Of a stretch of 64,000 nt of DNA, positions 53,401 to 63,692 are shown in pieces. Below the pieces are notes generated by a model. The model made no database searches. It was given only the letters and a program-made list of their open reading frames with translations, and had not been told where the DNA came from. Origin of the DNA: Strigamia acuminata (lineage: Eukaryota > Arthropoda > Chilopoda > Geophilomorpha > Linotaeniidae); contig OX442319.1 in the NCBI GenBank assembly GCA_949358305.1, positions 12,152,001-12,216,000 on the forward strand, written 5' to 3'. The position numbers and the translations under genes were made by a program. Every line of letters starts with the position of its first letter. The first letter of the stretch is position 1.

Positions 53401-54148
53401 CACGGCCGTTCATGAAACAACAGGATATACACCACACTATTTACTTCGTGGATATGATGTGGATTTGACAGTAGATGTTAATTTGGACCTGCCACAGAAA
53501 GAATTTACCTTAAGGACAGCAAAATTCATTCGAGCAGCCAGGAAAATTGCAAATGAGAGACTTGAAAAACAATCTGTAAAAAGTAAGAAAAGATTTGATG
53601 AAGATAGAGTCAACAAAGAATTTGAACCAGGTGAATTGGTTTATCTGAAAACCATCAACAGAAAAGTTGGCTTGTCAGAGAAGCTTTTACCGCAATTTTC
53701 CGGCCCGTATGAAATTGTGCGAAGAACTGCACCTAATGACTATGAAATCATCAATTCTACAAGAAAGAAAAGTGATATAGTGAATGTAGAAAGGTTAAAG
53801 CCATATAAGGAACGAATTGAAGAAGAAATAGATGAAGTTCTGAAAGATATGCCAGAAAAGAAAGTAAAATTTGCTGAAAAAGTGAAAAAAATCAGTAAAA
53901 ATGGTGAAATTGTGGTTGAAAACACAGAAAAACCAGTGAAAACAACAAGAATCAAGCCAAAGGAGCGTTATATAGATGATACGGAACAAATTTCATTGAA
54001 ATCGCTATTTGAATCACAGCCCACGAACGAAAATGATAAAAACCAACTTAAAAATCCGCCACCAGATGGCGCAAACACAAAAAATGATGATTTCCGGTCG
54101 CGCAGACTCAGACCGTTGAAACGAAAAGATTATCGTCATTGCTACTAG
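50423..54148 (+). CDS. pol: Retrotransposon Pol polyprotein (PR-RT-RNase H-IN)
   Basis: 1241 residues from the ATG at 50423, with the frame open about 80 bases further upstream to the gag stop. Domains in order: aspartic protease with DSG at about 21-23; reverse transcriptase with YPLPRIDD, LIQGYHQV and the catalytic YLDD at about 436; RNase H starting near 582 (SCDASAYGLGA, TDHSALQWL); integrase with an HHCC zinc-binding part near 793-835 and the D,D-35-E core (GIDTLGPF, LSDRGTEY, LTERFN at about 863, 923, 959). The order RT-RH-IN places it in Ty3/gypsy. No env-like frame follows. All frames are open, so the element is young or selected, although the 3' LTR is gone. Confidence 0.95.
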   Translation: MDELLQIPVVLNGMEITGVLDSGGFRNIISEDLVRTLQLKYQPCPGVRLRVVDGSLIIPEGKTRITIDVGQQQHTIEVLIVNGFGRHLLLGDNFLRSAKCKLDYDQQKIFVGPKDEQQEVFPMSKNYTDVNYIARVLKPITIPALHECVVPIKIAKKVDDELFIEPLSGVIDRFGVICCKTLTKFRKGEGVLRVANPTKKTIYLGKNSAIAKAFYVIESGVLDENRVDQFDFSTAMANDNMTPSQQELMRQLLEKNSDRFAKTDNDLGRAHAIKHRIDTGDSPPIHLQPYRRSIKEKEIEDAETKKLLDQGVIRESESPWSAPVLLIKKRDGKWRFCVDWRRLNAVTKKMVYPLPRIDDTLDQLAGAKYFSMMDLIQGYHQVEIDEQDREKTAFTTSSGHYEFNVLGMGLCNSPAAFQKLMNKVLGNLLGKVCIAYLDDLIVFSKTFDQHLVDLEAVFQKLRTANLKVKLSKCTFATHTIRYLGHVVDAEGISPDPRNLDSVAKFPIPVNVKQLRGFLGLCSYYRKFIKGFADISKPLVNLTKKDEKFDWGPPHEKAFHTLRTALITVPVLAHPDFTQPFMISCDASAYGLGAILKQKVNNQERVIAYASRMMSTAEMNYTATEREMLAIIFAIEKFRPYLYGQKFQIITDHSALQWLKGVRNPNGRLARWALQLAEYDFEIFHKSGKKHTDADALSRIQEELSEEEIEKLPSLFLENLDLPVEQRKDPKLLDLITALENQEQLPRRRRRPLKQFVLQNKTLFRKKKLNSSLNMEDLLLVVPKQLQKDVLHEMHDGLLGAHLGLAKTWKRVRTRFFWTRIYKDVRNYVLSCQHCAKAKTMTTPAKGLMQPWSTVSKPFERIGIDTLGPFPLSRLGNKHVFVVTDYLSRNAIARPAAAATALEAAKTLLYEVILKEGSPREILSDRGTEYRNKMVEEVSNMFKSLHKTTSGYHPRTNGLTERFNATFAKMLQSYVNEEHTDWDEFLPFLLFSYNTAVHETTGYTPHYLLRGYDVDLTVDVNLDLPQKEFTLRTAKFIRAARKIANERLEKQSVKSKKRFDEDRVNKEFEPGELVYLKTINRKVGLSEKLLPQFSGPYEIVRRTAPNDYEIINSTRKKSDIVNVERLKPYKERIEEEIDEVLKDMPEKKVKFAEKVKKISKNGEIVVENTEKPVKTTRIKPKERYIDDTEQISLKSLFESQPTNENDKNQLKNPPPDGANTKNDDFRSRRLRPLKRKDYRHCY

Positions 54149-54862
54149 AGTTCTTTGCAACGGTGAACGCAGATAATAGCGTGACCCGAAACAAAGTCTT
54201 CTTCTGATTATTTGTTGATGAATTGTGTTAAATTGTGTGTTAAAAGGTTTGTGTGCATGTTGTGAATGTTTTTAGGTGATTTTAGGAGTGAATTATGATG
54301 TTTTTAACGTCCTTATGAACGAATTTCGCGAAATAAAATTCACCGCCATTTTCCTCACTTGTGTCAAATATTAATTAGGTGAAGACATTCTAGACTAAAT
54401 TTTAAATAGTTGAAGATTAAATTTAATAAAATATTGTTGTGAGATAAAATAATTTTAGAATATGAAAGGAATTAAGATAAACAAGGGTGCGAATGGCTGG
54501 GAATGTGAAAGGACCCATCGCAACCTTCGCCATCTGCACTGAATTTCATTGGGTTTATTAAATAGGATAAAAATTAGAAATAATCAAAAATTAATAGTAA
54601 TGACACGAGTGTTCGAAGGATGCGATGAAAATAAATAATTGCGAATTTTGTTGAAAATGAATAAATTTGAATTGATTTTGACAAACTGTAAATATTTTGT
54701 GATGAAATTTTTGATAAATTTAATGTAAATATTCCACGGCATAATTTTGATTGAATGTAAATAAGAGTTAATTGTTGTAAATAATTGAAATGTGTTGATG
54801 TTTTAACGGTATTGTTAATTTTAAAGAAAATTAGAGAAATTAGGCCCGGAATCCACGTAACA
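54149..54862 (+). other. 3' non-coding region of the retrotransposon and LTR remnant
   Basis: Does not resemble the 5' LTR except in the last ~21 bp (54842-54862; GGCCCGGAATCCACGTAACA). A deletion of the 3' LTR except its end, or a chimeric origin, would explain this. Confidence 0.65.
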
Positions 54863-55069
54863 ATATCGATGTAAAAGTTGTAATTATGTGTTAAAGGTAC
54901 AGTGTTGTACGTTGCCAACACACATAAAACATCTTAAAAATTCAAAATCATTTAGAATTTTGAAATGCGATGAATTACGTACGCGATGAATTGCACAAGA
55001 TTATCTGTCCACGTGATTAGTCGCGCGATGAATAGTTGTCGTACCAAATTAACTACAACTAACAGTTCT
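54863..55069. other. Spacer downstream of NLR gene 2
   Basis: Counterpart of about 42188-42622 in shortened form (CGATGTAAAAGTTGTAATTATGTG, then GCGATGAATTGCAC and TGATTAGTCGCGCGATGAAT). Confidence 0.6.
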
Positions 55070-58000
55070 TTATTCTATCTTCGATTTGTTTGTTACAGAT
55101 AAAAACTCTAACCTTAAATCTGATATTCCTAAAAACTGAGTGCGTAGAAAATAATAATGAAGATTATCAGCACATTCAACCGATTCATCTTGTACAATTT
55201 TATCAGACAAACTACAATAAGTCATCTTAAACTTGGACAAATAATGTGTCATTATCCGATAAAAATCATTAGAGGGTGTACAATGAGTCTTAACTCTATC
55301 ATCTGAAAAATACTGTACCATTCCAACAGATAATGAATGATATGTGAATAAATTGACTTTGTTCCAATGGTTACATTCGAGTCCGTTCATTAATTCAACT
55401 ACACCTGAATCCCAATCTGATGAGTCAAAAACATAATTGATCGTTTTCAAACGAGAATTTCCTTTGCTGGCCCACAAATCATTCATACATTTGAACAGAT
55501 TCGAATCTAAATTTTCAACCAGCAACTTCTCAATCGGAAGATTATGAATAAAATTCGCCGTCAATTTTCCATCGACCAAATAATTGAACAAATGCAACGT
55601 CCGCAGATTTCTAAAAACAAAATTCAAATCACTCATTTGACTAGACAAACAAAGAGGCTGTGTTTGTGAAATGCCAACAGACACAGAAATACTTTCAACA
55701 GTGTTAAAACCAACCCACGCGGGACATATCTCTATCAAATCATTAATATCATTAATATCATTAATATATAAATTAGAAGGTGCCGTTGCAGTTATCGCTT
55801 CAATGGGCAAAACTTCCAAATACTTGTTGCAGGACTGCATTCCTTCAAATGAACAATTTCTTACGTCGAGGTAATCATATTTCCTCGTCACGTCATTTGT
55901 AAGTTTATTAAGATCGAGGGTAAATTCGCGCAAACGGAGTCGAGTCAAATTAGTTGAATGAGCAAGAGCACGGCACAAAGCACTCGTGTCCAACGTGTAG
56001 TTTCCTCCGAGCTTCAGATACTCGACTTGGTTGTTTTTTAGCACATTCATGACGAGTTGTTTGTTAAATTCAGTCTCGACTTGGATTTGTAAATACCGAA
56101 ATTTAATTTTATTGAATGTTCTGTCTTGCATTAGTTGTAGAAATTCCTCCGATTCCGAGCGAGTCGACCATTGCACAGCGCAAGATGCGATGCAGGACGA
56201 AGCGGCGAAACGTAAACATTCGCTCAAAGATCCGTCGAATGGAATCGGGAACGAAACGATTTGTTGCAGTTTACACGGGATGTTCGAGTACACTTTAAAT
56301 CTCCCGTTGAGGTTGAGTTTCAAGCAAATCTGGATTTCATTTGTGAATAATTCCGAAGGCACTTTTTCATCAAATTCAATCGTGTGAATTTTACCGCACT
56401 CGCTTCCCCGTTTGATCAATGATTTAGTCAACAAAGTTGGAATAGGTTTCGTTATGATGTTTGAATGCTGATCTATATCTGAATAATTGAAGTTTAGAAC
56501 AGAAGGAATAAAATGCTCAACATTCGTGCTTTTAGCGATGCTCAGCGGCGAGCATTCCGCGAGGAGTCTCAACGTCAAATCAAAAGAAAAAGAAAACCAC
56601 GGACTAAATGAGTTGATTTGGCGCAACAAATTATCTAAATCGTCCTCCATTAGTGTTGCGAGAAAAGGCATTATTAAGGACATCCCATCAGTCTGAATGA
56701 AATCATTTGTGAATATTTCTAAAAGGTTCTTTGCGGATTGAAATTCGCGGGATTTGATGGTCGTGCTCAGAGCAAACGCGGCGAAAAATTCTAGAATCGA
56801 CAAGTGTAACGCTTCGTAATGGTTCGTTGGGTTCGTGAAATACGTCACTTCCTTGTGGTTCATCAAAAATCCAAACTCGTAAATTTCGTCCGTCAATTTG
56901 TCACTTTCGAACTTGAGCTCTTTTTTCACCAACTTTTGCGCTGCCAACATTCCAAACTCACTCATCGCTTTCTGAATATTGTCGTCGACGTTATTAGATG
57001 AAAAGAGGTCGTAATCGGGATGAATATCGAGTCCACGTTTCACGCAAGTGTGCTTCAATACAGAATTGAACAGCTTTTTGTAAAACACTGTTCTGGTCAC
57101 GAATTGTCCGATCGTTTTGTCGTTTTCTATTATCACCGGCAACAGCATCAAAAACAAGGGCGAATCGAACAATTCCAGATGCATTTTTGAATTTTTAACA
57201 ATTTTATCGAGAACTTCTTCTGGGATGAATTTAAGTAGAAACTCCTTCTTTGTTTTTTCGCTTTTAACACCCAATGTGAGTATTCGTTTGTCGTAGAAAC
57301 CACTTTGGCGTGGAATTCCGAACAAATGAGGAGAATCTTGCTTTCGTAAGTCGCACAAACCCGTCCTGCTAAACACAACAGACGTCGCTTTACGGTAGAT
57401 TTTCTTGTCCAACAGTTGAATAATTTCGAGTCGGTGTTCCGGCAACACTTCGTCCAGTCCATCGAGAATGAATATTGTTTCCTGTTCGTGTTTCTTGACA
57501 ATTTGAATAATTTCATCGTCGTCGGTAAAACCGCAGTGGTTTGCGATCTGGACAATCACTTGTTGGATACTTCGTTGACGGAGTTCTCGTAAGGGAATGA
57601 AAAAAGCAAATTTGAATTTCATATATTCCTTGTTCGTGGCCCAGTCGTGGGCGAGTTTTGTCGCTAATGTGGTCTTGCCAAAACCCGGTTGACCTTCCAC
57701 CAAGATCCTAATTGGGGGTTTGTTGTTGATTGGCTTGAAGACATCTTCGAGTTTTAATTTTGACGGTTTGTTTGACTCGACTAGGCGGAGTTTGAAAAAA
57801 TGTTCCACTATTGACAAATCGTGTCCTCCTTTGATCCACGCAACTTTTGGTAAAGTTAGAGTACTGTAAAGTTCTTGAAGTTCTGCTTTGAAGTCGTTGC
57901 ACAGTTTGCTGCCATCATTGTCGATGTTTTCGGAGCAGCAACTCATTTTCTGACTATTCTTGCTCTTCGGTTCTAGAAAAAATCAGATAATGGTTAGTAA

Positions 58001-60239
58001 TTATGTTTTAGTTTTCTTGATATTCTGAAGGGTAAATTTATAGAAATTTAGGCAAATTTAGGCAAATTTTCCATATTTTGGACATCTAAAACGCTTTTTA
58101 AGCTTGTTTTGGTTCAATTACAACCCCTGGCAAAAAGTATTCAAACATGAGATACGATTTATTTAACTTTGAATTTGGACCTGTTTTACTCTTAAATATA
58201 GACAATTCAGAATATACACATTATTCCTTCATGTATTGATAGTTTGTGGCCAAAAATTCAAATAAACAGGTCAAACCGTTTGTCCAGAAAAAAATTTTCT
58301 GTCCGACCTAGGAGGGAAAAAAATATTAGAACATGATAAATGTTGGAAAAAAGCTTTCAAACATGAAAATAATATGCAAATTTTTAGCAGCGAAATTAAT
58401 TTTACTAGTCCACTTTTACTGGGGATGCATGTTTATATCATTTACTCTTATGAGAATTTGAAAAAATGGCTCCAATTAAGGAATACGACAAAGACATTAA
58501 AAACCGAACTGTGTGTCTCGTAATTTACGACTCGTAAAAGAGGGGAAATTTGAAAGAGAGAAGTTGCTAAAGCTGTAGGTTGTGCTCTATCGACTGTCAA
58601 TTACACTTGGAAAAAATTTCAGGAGACAGGAGACACAACAAATCGCCCAAGAAGCGGCCGACCCAAAAAAACGAGCAAAATTCAAGACAGGTCACTAACG
58701 AAAATTTGCTTGAAAAATCGAAAAATGACATCAAAACAGCTGAATGCAGAATGGAAGAAGAACAAGACCAATGTTTGTGATCGAACAGTCAGGAACAGGT
58801 TAAACAGCATGGGCTATTCATTTTGTAAAGCTAAAACAAAACCCTTCATGACCAAACTCCATAGAAAAATCGCCTAAAATGAGCCATGTTGCACAAAAAC
58901 TGGACTGTAGATGACTGGAATCAAGTTATTTTTTTAGACGAGTCGGATTTGTGTTGGATGTGGAGATGATGCAGGAAAAGTTGTTTGGCGGCGAACAAAT
59001 GAAAAATTTAATGATGATTGTTTGCTGAGCAAAACCAAGTTTCCTAACAGTTTAATGATATGGGGCTGTATGTCAGTTAAAGGACCTGGAAAAATGTGCA
59101 TTATTAAAGGAACAGTTAATGCTGAAGCTTATGAAGCATTTTTAGACCTTTTTCTTCTTCCCAGCATTGAGGACCAGTTCGGTGATGATGATGTTATCTT
59201 TAAAGATGATAATGCATCTTGTCACCGTGCTAAACGGATCAAGAGTTTTCTTCAAACAAGGGGCATTAAATCATTAACCTGGCCTGCCAACAGTCCTGAT
59301 TTGAACCCGATTGAAAATTTGTGGCATATACTGAAGTAATTTGTTGATCAAAAGAGACCGACATCAAAAGAAGAACTTAAAGATGCAATTGTGTCCAGCT
59401 GGGCCAATATTGATAAAGAAATGTGTAAGAATCTTGTTGAATCAAAGCCAAAGTGCATTAAAGCTGTGATTAAGGCAAGGGGAAGCCCAACACAATATTA
59501 GAAGCAGTTATTGTTATGTTTTAGGTAATTATTATTTTCATGTTTGAAAACTTTTTTCCAACATTTATCATGTTCTAATATTTTTTTCCCTTCTAGATCA
59601 GACAGAAAATTTTTTCTGGTCAAACGGTTTGACCTGTTTATTTTAATTTTTGACCACAAACTATCGATACATGAAGGAATAAAGTGTGTATTCTGAATTG
59701 TCTATATTGTCTCTTATTTAAGAGTAAAACAGGTCCAAACTCAAAGTTAAATAAATCGTACCTCATGTTTGAATACTTTTTGCCAGGGGTTGTATCATTG
59801 AAAAATATTTGTACTCATTTGTACGACATGCCAGTAAAAACGGCATTTACCGGCAGTCTGGGCAAATTTGAGTTATATCGGTAATACATTAGTAACACAT
59901 CTGTCATTTAGACTAGTTTAAATTAGATAAGCAGACTAAAGAGTCTTATTTTTAATTACCAAAATGATGAGACTGACCTTGTGCATTGGATGAAATGTGG
60001 ATATTCGGTTTGTAAATATGTGAATGAAAATGGGACGATACATTCTTTGCACCTTCAACAGTTTGAGATACATTTCCACTGCCAATAAATAGATTGTTTG
60101 AAGTTTCTATAAAAATATTCAAATATCCAAATTGGATTTAGTCTTCTAAATGTAGACTGTCTAGATTTAATCACTAACCTAATAAATCTTGTGTAGAAGC
60201 AGATGGATTGTTTACTTGTTGAATATCTTTTGCCGCCAT
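55070..60239 (-). CDS. NACHT-LRR (NLR) receptor, copy 2
   Basis: Exons 60179-60239, 59978-60106 and 55070-57972, each equivalent to those of copy 1, splice in phase to 1030 residues. The head (1-63) differs from copy 1 at a few sites (LFIGSGNVSQTV retained). The NACHT domain is almost identical, with Walker A GQPGFGKT (157-164) and ILDGLDE (232-238). The leucine-rich C-terminal half differs more, notably in the last 100 residues (FSDDRVKTHCTPSNDF region against the copy 1 HVSGFNITYS region), as expected if the repeat domain is under diversifying pressure. Intron 2 (57973-59977) carries a dead Tc1-like element; removal by splicing should leave the gene functional. Confidence 0.88.
58121..59792 (+). 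mobile_element. Tc1-like element with long TIRs in NLR2 intron 2
   Basis: Flanked by the TA target (58119-58120 and 59793-59794). The ends CAACCCCTGGCAAAAAGT and ACTTTTTGCCAGGGGTTG begin TIRs of about 250 bp (58121-58372 and 59540-59792) that are nearly identical. The interior holds a broken transposase gene. Confidence 0.93.
58466..59501 (+). pseudogene. Tc1-like transposase pseudogene
   Basis: Reading begins at MAPIKEYDKDIKNRTV and can be followed only by changing frame several times. The catalytic core is recognisable: VIFLDES (first Asp), NSLMIWGCMS, FKDDNASCHRA (second Asp) and NSPDLNPIENLWH (Glu), the DD34E pattern of Tc1 elements. A stop follows WHILK at 59337-59339 and further sequence (KEELKDAIVSSW) continues after it. 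It cannot encode active enzyme. Confidence 0.9.
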
Positions 60240-61351
60240 GTTTTTGTCGGCAATAGGTTAATTATAACTACTATTTGTAGTAGATCTACTTAAGTTTTTA
60301 TCTGAATATCTGAAATTAATCAAAAATATCAAATAAGAACATGAAAAATATAAAATGCAATTTCAAGTAAAAAAAAATTAATTTCAAGTGTGGAAAAACT
60401 TAATTTTTAAGTGTGGAAAAAAATTAATTTTCAATTGTGAAAAAAATTAATTTTCAATTGTGAAAAAAATTAATTTTCAAGTGAAAAAAAGAAAAGAATT
60501 ATTTTTTATCCAAATGGCCCCAGCCCTTCTCTATCTTTCCACAACAACTTTTTATCAGACACAAGCTACACCCCAGTTTTTATCTGAATGTCTGAAATTA
60601 ATCAATAATATCAAATAAGAGCATGAAAAATATAAAATGCAATTTCAAGTGAAAAGAAAATTAATTTTCAAGTGTGGAAAAAATTAATTTTCAAGTTTAA
60701 AAAAATTAATTTTCTAGTGTTGAAAAAATTAATTTTCATGTGTGAAAAAAATTAATTATCAAGTTTAAAAAAAAATTAATTTTCAAGTGTGAAAAAAAAT
60801 TAATGTGAAAAAAAGAAAAGAATTATTTTTTATCCAAATGGCCCCAGCCCTTCTCTATCTTTCCACAATAACTTTTTATCAGACCCAGGCTACACCCCAG
60901 AATGGCAGTTTTTAAAGCTTTTTAATGAGTTATGATGTATTGATAACAATTATTACACGTTTTAACTTACTAATTCTGTTGACATTGGATTTTCAGCCCA
61001 AGCCCAAGCCAAACCCACGCAGCTGAGAGCTGACTCGTGGTTCTCTTTTAACAAATGGTTGTTGACCTTCATTTCACTTCCTGTGTTATTTCATATATCA
61101 GTCGTTCAGATTGCGCTCTTCAGATGGCAGAACTATGTAGCGATAAAACAAATCCTAAACTCTCAAAATTTGATTTGTAGTCAAATTGTAAATCAATGAA
61201 ATTGATCATTTGAAGTTAGCAACAAAAAAGAATTCATATTTATTCACAGGAAGAGAAAAATAAATTTATTCAATGCTACATTCACATCTAATTTATGTAA
61301 AAGACTAAACATTGCATTCTTATTCTTGCCTAAAACGTTATCTCATTCCCA
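60240..61351. other. Upstream region of NLR gene 2, with internal repeat
   Basis: Counterpart of 46449-47278, but a segment of about 320 bp (AATTAATTTTCAAGTGTGG-type A-rich repeats plus the GGCCCCAGCCCTTCTC block) is present twice (about 60300-60560 and 60580-60900). No gene seen. Confidence 0.6.
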
Positions 61352-61357
61352 GCTTTT

Positions 61358-61467
61358 AGCTAACCAGATATGTCTTCTTGTCCTAAACTATCCAATTTCT
61401 TTCGCAGTACTAAACCATTTTACAGCAAAACATAAATTATTAATATTAACAAAAATAAAAATTCAAG

Positions 61468-61501
<34 letters not shown>

Positions 61502-61994
61502 TTTTAGAAAAACTTTGAGAACCAAACTGAAATGTGTCATTTTTTTTCTTAAAACACTTTTAATGGTTACTTGAACTATAATAATCATCTCAAACATAAA
61601 CTATTATTCATGTAACAAGTTTTATCATTTATATTCTTTATTTGAAAAGAAATAATCAAATGATAGAAATCAAAGAAAATGTATTTACAACACAAATTTA
61701 CCAAACCCTGAAAAATGGCAGTGTTCTTATTAGATTTCTTATTATGTTCATTAATTATTGTTTAGAATAAGCAAACCAGACATACTAATGTAATAAGTTA
61801 ATGAAAACAGATATTGAGGAGGTTGCCCATAAAAATTTAACAATATTCATATTCAGTAACTTCTCGTAAACTTTAAATATGCAAATTTAAAAAGTAGTTA
61901 TTTGTCTTTATTTAATTAAACAGTCGCAACAGCTATGATGTCAACAAATCCAGGCCTTAGACATCCAAATGATTCATAAATATATTTTACAATA

Positions 61995-62058
<64 letters not shown>

Positions 62059-63692
62059 TATTAAATTCAAAGCACCATAAGGAGCAATTACAAGTGAGGG
62101 CGATAATAAAACAAATTAAGTCGCCAATATTGCTTTTACTTAACGCATTTCGCAAAACTAAGTACCGTACTGCCTCGATTTTAAATTACACGTTGCAATA
62201 TAATTTCAATGTATTTTTGAACCATTTGGGCAAACATCGGTATCAAGAATCTGTCGACGTAAGACATTTCGGCACTAAAATGTATGACTGCTAAAAAAAA
62301 TCGCTTTTCGGACAATCGATCGTTCACATAACCAACGTTCGGAATCAGTAAACACCATGGTGTTATATTCTGCCAATATCATGTACGTTTGTCGAAAAAG
62401 TAAAATTGTTATTTACTCTATTAATTTGTATTCATTACGCTGATTAAAAAAACAAAAACGATATATAAATTAACAAAAACGACGATATACTGTACGTTTT
62501 ATTATTTTATAACGAATCTGTTGTAAAATATACATTGTACCAAAAGTAAATAAATAGAGCAGACGACATTCCGATCAGAAAGACGGTCGTTCTCATTTTC
62601 GCCTCCATACACGAACCAACTTTAGAGATGAAATCTCTGTGTTTAATTTATGTTTAAGACGAACATAAAAATATCAGATTTATCGACAAATTCTTGTACC
62701 GGTACGAGCAAAATTCAATTATTTGCAGCCATTTTTGGATTACGACATCATAACTGCCATCCAATGACATGAGACATGGTTGTCCAAAATGAACAACCAT
62801 ATCTAAGCATGAAAAATTCTTTGCGTAGTACTGCGACTGTTAGCAAGAGGAGTATTTAATAATAAAAGGCTCCATTAAAAATTTAGATAAAATTATCAAG
62901 GGAGAAAATGGAAGAATTGAGATACGATTTTGAAAAATACCCAATTTTTGATTACATTACCAAGTAACTTGTTAGAAATAGAAAAAGACTAGTATTATTG
63001 TATTAAATACAACACGATTTTTTTTAAAAAAAAATAAAAAATAAAAAATAAAAATATGCTGCACGCAACAAAATAAGAAAATATAATTTTTTTAAAACTG
63101 GGAACCCTAGTTTTCGTCTAATAAAATTTATAAACAAAAAATTATCTAAAACTCTTTCTGACTAAATCAACTATCTGTTTGAAATTTATAATGGAACTGA
63201 TTAACTAGGCGCACAGGGATGATTTTGATATGACTCTTAAGTTGAGAAATTAACGGTTTTTGGAATGTTGACAAACAAAATGCTGATATATTATTTTTGG
63301 TCACGTTTGTTCTGTCGGTCCAACGCATGAACTTGACAGTTCAGCAAATTTGGCTCTCTTGCTTGAGCACGATAAGCCGTCTTCTATTTCGGTTGTTGTA
63401 TCGCTGTCTATGGTATCATCCGATTCCTCACGTTGCCGCTTCAGCCGAGGCTAAAATTAAAAACCGGTTTTCAGCGGCAGACTTATAGTTAGACCATGAA
63501 CCAAGGATAACATGGACACGTATACACATGTTCAGTGCGTTTCGCCACCGATGGTGCCGCATAATATATAGCCACACTCTATTCAGCGCACAAAACAATG
63601 AATCTCTAGGAAATAACTTACTTGTCCATGGTATGCTTATTTCATGCTTTGACATTAGCAGGGCTTTCCTAATACAATTAGGCATTGTTAAA
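61358..63692. other. Gene-free AT-rich region
   Basis: Unique sequence beyond the NLR duplication. Two ATT/TTA microsatellites (61468-61501 and 61996-62058). Small frames (for example 62094-62294 and 63428-63697 on the minus strand) show no recognisable family. No RNA gene is seen. Confidence 0.5.
61996..62058. repeat. (ATT)n microsatellite
   Basis: About 20 uninterrupted trinucleotide units. Confidence 0.95.

Larger units (their letters stand above)
47420..54862 (+). mobile_element. Ty3/gypsy retrotransposon with incomplete 3' LTR
   Basis: Comparison with unit 1 shows a simple insertion: TTATTAATAT before and ATATCGATG after replace TTATTATTATCGATG, giving a 4-bp ATAT target duplication. 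The element starts TGTCACGTG and ends CACGTAACA. Gag and Pol frames are complete. Order: 5' LTR, leader, gag, pol (PR-RT-RH-IN), 3' non-coding region, 3' remnant. Confidence 0.9.
47279..61357. repeat. NLR tandem duplication, unit 2 (enlarged by two insertions)
   Basis: Starts at the junction GCTTTTGGAATGCGG (47279) and ends at GCTTTTAGC (61352-61357), after which unique DNA begins. Without the gypsy element (7.4 kb), the Tc1-like element (1.7 kb) and a local repeat upstream of the gene, it is about as long as unit 1. Confidence 0.88.
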
